DNA of 64,000 nucleotides, taken from positions 528,001 to 592,000 of the forward strand of contig RPFO01001034.1 of NCBI GenBank assembly GCA_009746045.1. Reading direction: 5' to 3'. Each line of letters begins with the position of its first letter. Position 1 is the stretch's first letter. This document shows positions 57,803 through 64,000 of the stretch, piece after piece. A program made the position numbers and the translations under genes. A model generated the notes under the pieces. The model was not told where the DNA came from, ran no database searches, and saw only the letters and a program-made list of their open reading frames with translations. Source of the DNA: Mesostigma viride (taxonomy: Eukaryota; Streptophyta; Mesostigmatophyceae; Mesostigmatales; Mesostigmataceae).

Positions 57803-58385
57803 CATGGTTTTGCTGGCCTGCCCATGGGACGACATCATGACCTTGTACGCATGCCCCCTGGCTGCGGTTTCCTGAAACTCCTCTAGCGGGTTTCTTGCGC
57901 GAGTGGATGGCTGGGGGTGTGGTGATGCAGCGCGATAGGAAGCTTGCCTATTAAGGGGGGCTTGGAGGAGTAAGTATGAAGGGGACAGGGCGACTAATAT
58001 TAATAGAAAGAGTTGGAAAGCATGGCTTTAAAGTTCTAGTATTCCGCAGCAGCAAGAGCTGCCGAGCACGTTTGCTTACTTGAAGTTGGAGCGCCAGGTG
58101 TTGCGAGACCAGCAGAGCAACTGCCACGACAGAGGTGCAGGCAAACAAGGGCACGGGCATGAGTCCAAGCAATACCCTGGCAAGCATTTGTGCAGGATAT
58201 GAGCCAGATAAGGAGGCACTCATTAGTTGCTCTCAAGCCCATGACGATGTTGACAGAGGTGTAGATGATAGCGCAGGCTTGGAACCGCAAGGTTGCAACT
58301 ACCATTGGTGCTTCCATCACATGGAAAACGGAGAGTCATGAATCATTGCGATTGACCAAATCATTGCGATTAACCAAATCGTTGC

Positions 58386-58672
58386 CACCAATCAAATGAT
58401 TGCCATCAACCAATAAAGTTCTCAACAGGAACAGGAGCTAGGCTATTTTCTGCCTTCAGGTTAAGCTCTTGCGTGTCCTAGCCCTGAGTGACCATTCGTC
58501 TCATGAACAGCGTGCCCATGTATGGCCATCCAGCATCTGTTCCACATACCGCCTTTAGTGTAACGGCCTGTGCATGCATACTACCTGCCCTGGGAAGTGA
58601 CTTGTGAAAGAAAGCCATATTCAGTTTATTATACCATGTCACTACACATCGCCTGTTTCAGTAAACAGCCAG
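58386..58672. other. About 290 bp present only in the duplicate
   Basis: Relative to 19,815-19,830 of the GT2 locus, the duplicate has about 290 extra bases here. No TIR or clear target duplication is seen, so it could equally be a deletion in the source. Confidence 0.6.
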
Positions 58673-59189
58673 TGTTGTAGGTTTTCTGTCTCTCTTCTTG
58701 TTATCACTTTGGATCAATGCAGGTCTGCTTCGGGAAGCAGCTGCCCGCCTGAAAAGGTGTTCTGAAGGAGTCGCATTGTCAAATAATCTTTCTTAGTATA
58801 TGGTACTTTCTTACTATACGATACGATACCTGTTTCTAATAATCTTTCTTACTATGCGATACGATAACTGTTTCTAATAATCTTTCTTACTATACGATAC
58901 TTTCTTAATATACGATACGATACCTGTTTGAGGAAGCGGCTGTCGGCGCAGAAGGTGGTCTGGATGAGGCAGCCCTCGTGGCTCTGCAGCGCTGTCTTCC
59001 AGCGGTTCTTGACCACCCACCTGGCGCACGGCACGGGGGAGGTGTGTGCACGGGGAGGGCAGATGCCATAATCCAATGGACCTTAGCTTCAGCCACCTAT
59101 TCAAGAAGTAGCTGCAAAGAAAGCTGCACGCACTGTGACAAAGTACCATTCTTGAAATGGTGCCAAAGCTGGTAGCCAGCACACCAACA

Positions 59190-59833
59190 CATATAGTTAG
59201 CATATTGGGGCACCAATGTGCTAGATGGCTGCAGGTTGAGGAGACCTTTCCTACGCCGTGTCAACCGCCTAGAACAGACGAGGGACTAGAGAGATATCAG
59301 GTCCCGAAGTACTGCCGACCGGCGGGCGAGGGCGGTGCACTCTCAGGGCATAGTGGACAGGACACGTGGCAGGCAGTGCCTGCACAGGCTTAGCCTGAAC
59401 CATCACGTGGCTGGGACACAGTGTACTGAGGACGCAACGGTCCTGTGGCTAGTAGAAGCCAGTAGCCAGCCAGCAGGTCTGCAAGGATGTAAGCCCATGC
59501 AGAACTGTGGCAGGTCCTGTGATGTCCTAGACACAGGATAGCCAGAGATTCCTGTGTGTTGCCTGCAACGAGGGGGTCTGGCAAGGTAGCGGTGCACAGC
59601 GTTGCTCATGACCGAGGAACAAGGATGGAACGAGGTTGCATATAGCTCGAGGCTCAACGAGGCAACGAGCGTCTTCACACACGAACCTTGGTCGTCACGA
59701 CGAGTGGCGAGCCTATCGAGGGTCGTAGGCCTGGTGTGAGGATAAAGGTTGCTAGCCAGCAGCCTAGGGTCATTCCAGCCAGCAAGACCAGGAGCTCACA
59801 AGCTCTGCTGACGAGTTGCTGTGCAAATCATAT
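59190..59833. mobile_element. 634-bp insertion flanked by CATAT in the GT2 duplicate
   Basis: Sequence 59,195-59,828 is absent from the source intron (about 19,262-19,275). CATAT flanks it (59,190-59,194 and 59,829-59,833). A 5-bp duplication is typical of LTR retrotransposon or integrase-type insertion; the ends do not clearly begin TG and end CA, so a solo LTR is only a possibility. No coding sequence is recognised. Confidence 0.6.
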
Positions 59834-62058
59834 GCCCGCCCACTCGCCTGGTCGCCCGCCGACTGGCCAGCCAGATTTCAAACGGCACACACTACAGCAT
59901 CAAAATGTTAAAGTGGATATGCTACTAGTATAGATAAGGAAATGCACCGCCATAGGCAGGAGCCAAATCTTTTTCTAGTAGAGTCTACAAGCTCATTTTG
60001 TTAACTGTACCAAAAACAAGGAATCTGTGCTAATACATACATATAATAACACGTTAAAAAAAATCGCCGTGAGGATAAGGAGCACGGCAGGCCGCTTTGT
60101 TTCAGGCCGCACTCTTCCATCTCACCATAAAGAAACTGTGCGTAGAGAACCTTGATTACCGTGAGTGTAAGGAACACGGCAGGCAAAGACCTACGAAAAA
60201 GTCGCCCACATGGTCAAAAACATCATGGGAGGCCAAGCATATAGCAGGCAGATGAGAGGCGCCAAGCTTGGTGAGGACCAGTCAACGACCTAATAATAGA
60301 TGCACGTACATGGTAAGAAATTCGTCGTCGCCGGAGAGCAGCTTACGCCCCATCCAAAACTCGCTGGTGAACTCGCTGAGCGTTGTTGAAGGTGAAATGG
60401 CATGGGGCGTGGAGCAGATTGGTAGCAAAGTGTAAGGACGCAAGACGTCGGTAGGTAAGTGAACATAAAATTACCATTCTATGGAGGCAAGCAGCGGGTA
60501 AGTATGTGCTTCCGAGCTTGCTTATAGGAAGAAAAAGTGAAAGTACCGCACCACTCTGCGTATGCAGTTGATGCTTACTATGTTTGATGTGGTGTGCGAA
60601 TGCTTACTATGCTCGCCGTCATCTGTCTGCAACGGTGACTCCAATGCCTATGCGGAAATACACCCACAAAGAGGTGAGGATATGCTGCTTGTACGACCCC
60701 CCAAGGTATCTGACAAGGGAACGCGAGTCGGTACAGCAGTGACCAATGGTGAAAATATCGGCGGGCCCACAGCAAAGCCCACGATACGTGGTTGCCTTGC
60801 TTGCAATGATCTGCCGCTGCAGCATCTCAAAACAAGTGTCATCTCGCAGCACCATGACAGGTCGGCACTGTCACAACTCCTCCTCAAGCTGCGGCGTGCA
60901 CTTGGTGTATAGTGCATATATACAACCGACAAGAACAGCAAGAGCTTGCACTCGCTGCTTGAACTGGGACATGGAAACGGTATTGAAAACACCCCTGGGA
61001 CACTCGTAGGGTGAACAACACGATAATCGATACAGCGTACTCACGTCTCAACGCTCAAACTGGGGCGTGAAGCGGGTGTTATGAATCGATAGGAGAACAA
61101 CACAATGCTCGATACATGGAATTCACAGAACAAAGGCATGTAATGGGTAACAAAGACAAGCAGGCTATTACTCTACCTACGGATGGCACTCACTGCTTAA
61201 ACTGGGGTGTGAATATGTTGCGGCGGTATGCGGCCGTGCGGCCGCTGAGGCATGAGATGCCGCCGTCCAGCACCTGGGTCGATGCGTTCTCCACAAAACG
61301 GAGCTGGGGGGGGGAGGGGGGGGGGGGGGGGCACAGATAAAGGCGGGCAAGGTCATTGGGTTATGAGTGCGCAGAAGGGAGAGCAGAGAACGCAGCATCG
61401 ACGTGGACCCATTCTCCACAAAACGGAGCTGAAGGCAGCCACGGCAGAGCAGTAGAAACGATACCAAAGTGGATTAATTGTTAGAAACCATACCAAAGTG
61501 GATTAATTGTTATCTCATGAGCACACATAAGCGAGTGGAAAACAGCACCCTGGTTTACTAGCAGTGGACGCAGCAGGTAGTGGTCGCGTAGGAAAAGTAG
61601 TCGCGTTCTGCAAAAAGAGCTGGCAGAAATCCAGACGAAGACAGAGAAGCATAGTAGGCGGCGGCTTGGGGGGTTGGGGGAGAAAAAAATGAAGATGATG
61701 CAAAGTCGTAATCATCCACATAGCGCAGCAGAGACAGTACAGCACGTCCTAATCAACCTCGTCAACTAGCCACTAGGGCGTCCTGAATCCTCATCTCTAG
61801 CTAGCCATGGGCAGGTACCTAACAAGCCCAGCTTGTCATTATCAGAGCCAGCTATTCCAACAACGCTTCCTATAAGGTCATAAGCCTTAAGCCTTAAGTG
61901 AAGAGACAAGGCCATTGGCTCATTCATGTGCCGTCGGGCTTTGGTGATGGAAAATATGTTGAGAAGAAACACCCTAAGAACTCCTACGAACCCATCCAAT
62001 AGGGTAGCACCCTAAGAACTGCTACGAACCCATCCAATAGGGTTTAGCAATTTGATTC

Positions 62059-62963
62059 ATGTGCTTTAGCAATGAGTTGCGAGCAGCGCACCGCAGTGAG
62101 CAAGATGAAGCCCTTAACGATGTGGCAGACGAAAGTGCAGCTGATGCGTCGGCAGCCGGAGCTGTGGAACACATGGAGTCGAAGAAGACTCACAAACGTG
62201 ATAGTTTCCAGCAGAAGAAGAGGGAGGAGAAAAGCTCGAAGAATGATGGCATGAGCGAGCACACTGGGTGTGTGGGTCAAGGTGGTCTGAATCGTCGTAC
62301 GGGTGTCGATGGCAACCGTGCCATCGTGGCTGGTTCACGGGCTCGGTCTTGTCTGCATGCGAACGCTGACGGTTTCGAGACACCGCGCACAAAGAAGAAG
62401 CGGGTGGGTTTGGACATGTGGTGTCAAAGTTTTGTTGGGATTGAGGTTATTTTTGGGGGCGGACATTGTATGGCTTTATTGTTGTTTGCATTTCTTGATG
62501 GCAGTCGGATGCATTTTTCTTCTCAGGCTTAATTGGTCACATGATGCTCTTTACAACATCTTTGTCGTCATGATTGCAGGAGGCCAAGGAGACGGACATG
62601 TTTGGTATGCCGCTCTCGGAGATTCAGCGGCTCATGAAGTGCCTCGACACGGGCGACTTCAAGGGCTTCAAGGCGAAGGAGCATCGCATGAAGCCCGTGG
62701 ACGAGGACGCGCCGCGACCGTATGCGCTGGAAGGCCAGTACAAGAGCGTTTGGAAGCACTGCCGCGTGCCGCTGTTCAGGGAGGAGCGCCAGAGCGTATG
62801 CTGCTCGAACGGCAAGGTCAGGGGGCTTGAGCCGAACTTGCGGATGATCATCGAGAAGCGCCACAGGCTGCAGCAGGATACGGCCAAGGAGGCGCCTGAT
62901 GCACGAGTCGTGCGAGAGTGCACGCTGACCGAGCAGGAGGAGATGTTGTGGCGCATCCACTGA
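62059..62963 (+). CDS. Unrecognised two-exon gene, palindrome left copy
   Basis: Exon 1 runs 62,059-62,403 (ATG TGC TTT...; ...TPRTKKKR). A GT-AG intron follows (62,404-62,579). Exon 2 runs 62,580-62,963 (EAKETDMFGMPLSEIQRLMKCL...EQEEMLWRIH, TGA). Phase 0 is kept; about 242 residues. It is acidic and Ala-rich at the N terminus, has Lys/Arg-rich stretches (KKTHKRDSFQQKKREEKSSK, TPRTKKKR) that could be nuclear signals, and a helical charged C-terminal part. I do not recognise the family. In the opposite copy the codon at the TGA is TGC and the frame reads on (CDPVNERL...), so the stop may be a truncation. The true start may also be upstream. Confidence 0.5.
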
Positions 62964-64000
62964 GATCCGGTGAACGAGCGATTGTGGCGCACGCACGGGG
63001 TCGCACACGTGCCCGCATGCGACAACGCGTGCCACCGCGAACACGGTGTTGAGGAAGCGCCCGTGCGTGCGACACAATCGCTCGTTCACCGGATCGCAGT
63101 GGATGCGCCACAACATCTCCTCCTGCTCGGTCAGCGTGCACTCTCGCATGACTCGTGCATCGGGCGCCTCCTTGGTCGTCTCCTGCTGCAGCCTGTGGCG
63201 CTTCTCGATGATCATCTGCAAGTTCGGCTCAAGCCCCCTGACCTTGCCGTTCGAGCAGCATACGCCCTGGCGCTCCTCCCTGAGCAGCGGCGCGCGGCAG
63301 TGCTTCCAAACGCTCTTGTACTGGCCTTCCAGCGCATACGGTCGCGGCGCGTCCTCGTCCACGGGCTTCATGCGATGCTCCTTCGCCTTGAAGCCCTTGA
63401 AGTCGCCCGTGTCGAGGCACTTCATGAGCCGCTGAATCTCCGAGAGCGGCATACCAAACATGTCCGTCTCCTTGGCCTCCTGCAATCATGACGACAAAGA
63501 TGTTGTAAAGAGCATCATGTGACTAATTAAGCCTGAGAAGAAAAATGCATCCGACTGCCATCAAGAAATGCAACCAACAATAAAGCCATACAATGTCCGC
63601 CCCCAAAAATAACCTCAATCCCAACAAAACTTTGACACCACATGTCCAAACCCACCCGCTTCTTCTTTGTGCGCGGTGTCTCGAAACCGTCAACGTTCGC
63701 ATGCAGACAAGACCGAGCCCGTGGACCAGCCACGATGGCACGGTTGCCATCGACGCCCGTACGACGATTCAGACCACCTTGACCCACACACCCAGTGTGC
63801 TCGCTCATGCCATCATTCTTCGAGCTTTTCTCCTCCCTCTTCTTCTGCTGGAAACTATCACGTTTGTGAGTCTTCTTCGACTCCATGTGTTCCACAGCTG
63901 CGGCTGCCGACGCATCAGCTGCACTTTCGTCCGCCACATCGTTAAGGGCTTCATCTTGCTCACTGCGGTGCGCTCCTCGCAGCTCATTGCTAAAGCATAT
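62060..64000. repeat. Large inverted repeat (arms of at least 930 bp, about 60-base centre)
   Basis: The left arm 62,060-62,999 is matched by the right arm 63,059-64,000 as its reverse complement at about 95% identity by eye. The axis is at about 63,029. The outer end of the right arm is cut by the window edge. Confidence 0.92.
63076..64000 (-). CDS. Unrecognised two-exon gene, palindrome right copy (partial)
   Basis: Mirror copy: exon 1 open from the window edge to about 63,656 and exon 2 from about 63,479 downward. It differs by a few residues (CRAPLLREERQGVCC versus CRVPLFREERQSVCC; QQETTKEAPDARVM versus QQDTAKEAPDARVV). At the position of the left copy's TGA it has TGC, so the frame continues into the palindrome centre and on into the other arm's antisense, giving an artefactual 305-residue frame ending at 62,568. 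The 5' end lies outside the window. Confidence 0.45.

Larger units (their letters stand above)
57333..62043 (-). pseudogene. Inverted partial duplicate of the GT2 synthase (four exons)
   Basis: Minus-strand DNA homologous to about 17,070-20,430. It contains exons matching 17,813-17,922 (about 61,310-61,200), 18,733-18,798 (about 60,380-60,315), 19,450-19,546 (about 59,026-58,930) and 20,088-20,128 (about 58,119-58,079), with introns. Splice sites are mostly kept and the frames stay open, but residues change: CIFTPQF to [15 protein letters not shown] to GDDEFLTM, and the QVLRW motif becomes QLLCW, losing the Arg of QxxRW. No 5' or 3' exons are present. It is a fragment without the donor-site motifs and is not expected to be active. 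Confidence 0.9.

Noticed and set aside
57333-62043. Second functional GT2 gene
   Set aside because: Only four internal exons are present, no donor-site motifs, no ends, and QxxRW is lost.
62568-63485. 305-residue minus-strand frame
   Set aside because: Its second half is the antisense of the other palindrome arm; produced by read-through across the axis.

Overview
The window is nuclear DNA from a eukaryote. Genes are split by many GT-AG introns, coding exons are much richer in G+C than the introns, and simple repeats and transposons are abundant. A chlorophyte green alga or a similar GC-rich protist fits best (GT2 polysaccharide synthase, RNI-type LRR protein, TNP2/DUF4218-type CACTA transposase, APE-type LINE), but the species cannot be read from the sequence. 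I recognised no rRNA or tRNA gene.

Layout. 1-857 is a purine (GGGGAA/GGGGGGAA) array. 858-3445 is a plus-strand gene broken by many frameshifts: coiled coil, protein kinase, HECT-like region and RZ-type zinc finger. 3.6-5.0 kb is non-coding with a 170-bp direct duplication. 5024-9506 (minus) is an intact two-exon LRR protein gene of about 1465 residues with a mitochondrial-like N terminus. 9.6-12.2 kb has no clear gene. 12,228-27,868 (plus) is a GT2 processive polysaccharide synthase (hyaluronan-synthase-like); I resolve 16 phase-consistent exons encoding 854 residues plus an unresolved N terminus. Its introns are full of micro- and minisatellites and, unusually, of repeated copies of its own exon edges with their splice sites.

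28.8-38 kb is a retroelement zone: a degenerate LINE ORF1 relic, a full-length but frameshifted APE/RT LINE (30,391-35,525, 10-bp target duplication, empty-site relative at about 23.4 kb), and a 5'-truncated inverted second copy of the same LINE (35,876-36,930), itself carrying a DNA transposon with 16-bp TIRs and an 8-bp target duplication. 37-57.3 kb is a CACTA (En/Spm) transposon (X, 38,531-50,253) inserted into an inverted copy of its own family (Y, 57,332 to 50,254 plus 38,530 to about 37,112). This makes a roughly 16-kb near-palindrome. X also carries a 2.1-kb TA/TTA-target element and a second copy of the 8-bp-TSD transposon.

57.3-62.04 kb is an inverted partial duplicate of GT2 introns and four exons (about 17.07-20.43 kb), in which the QxxRW motif is mutated to QxxCW; it contains a TA-flanked MITE and a 634-bp insertion. 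62.06-64.0 kb is a further near-perfect palindrome holding two opposed copies of an unrecognised two-exon gene. The probable host genes are therefore the LRR gene, the GT2 synthase and possibly the terminal unknown gene; most of the rest is transposons, relics and satellites.
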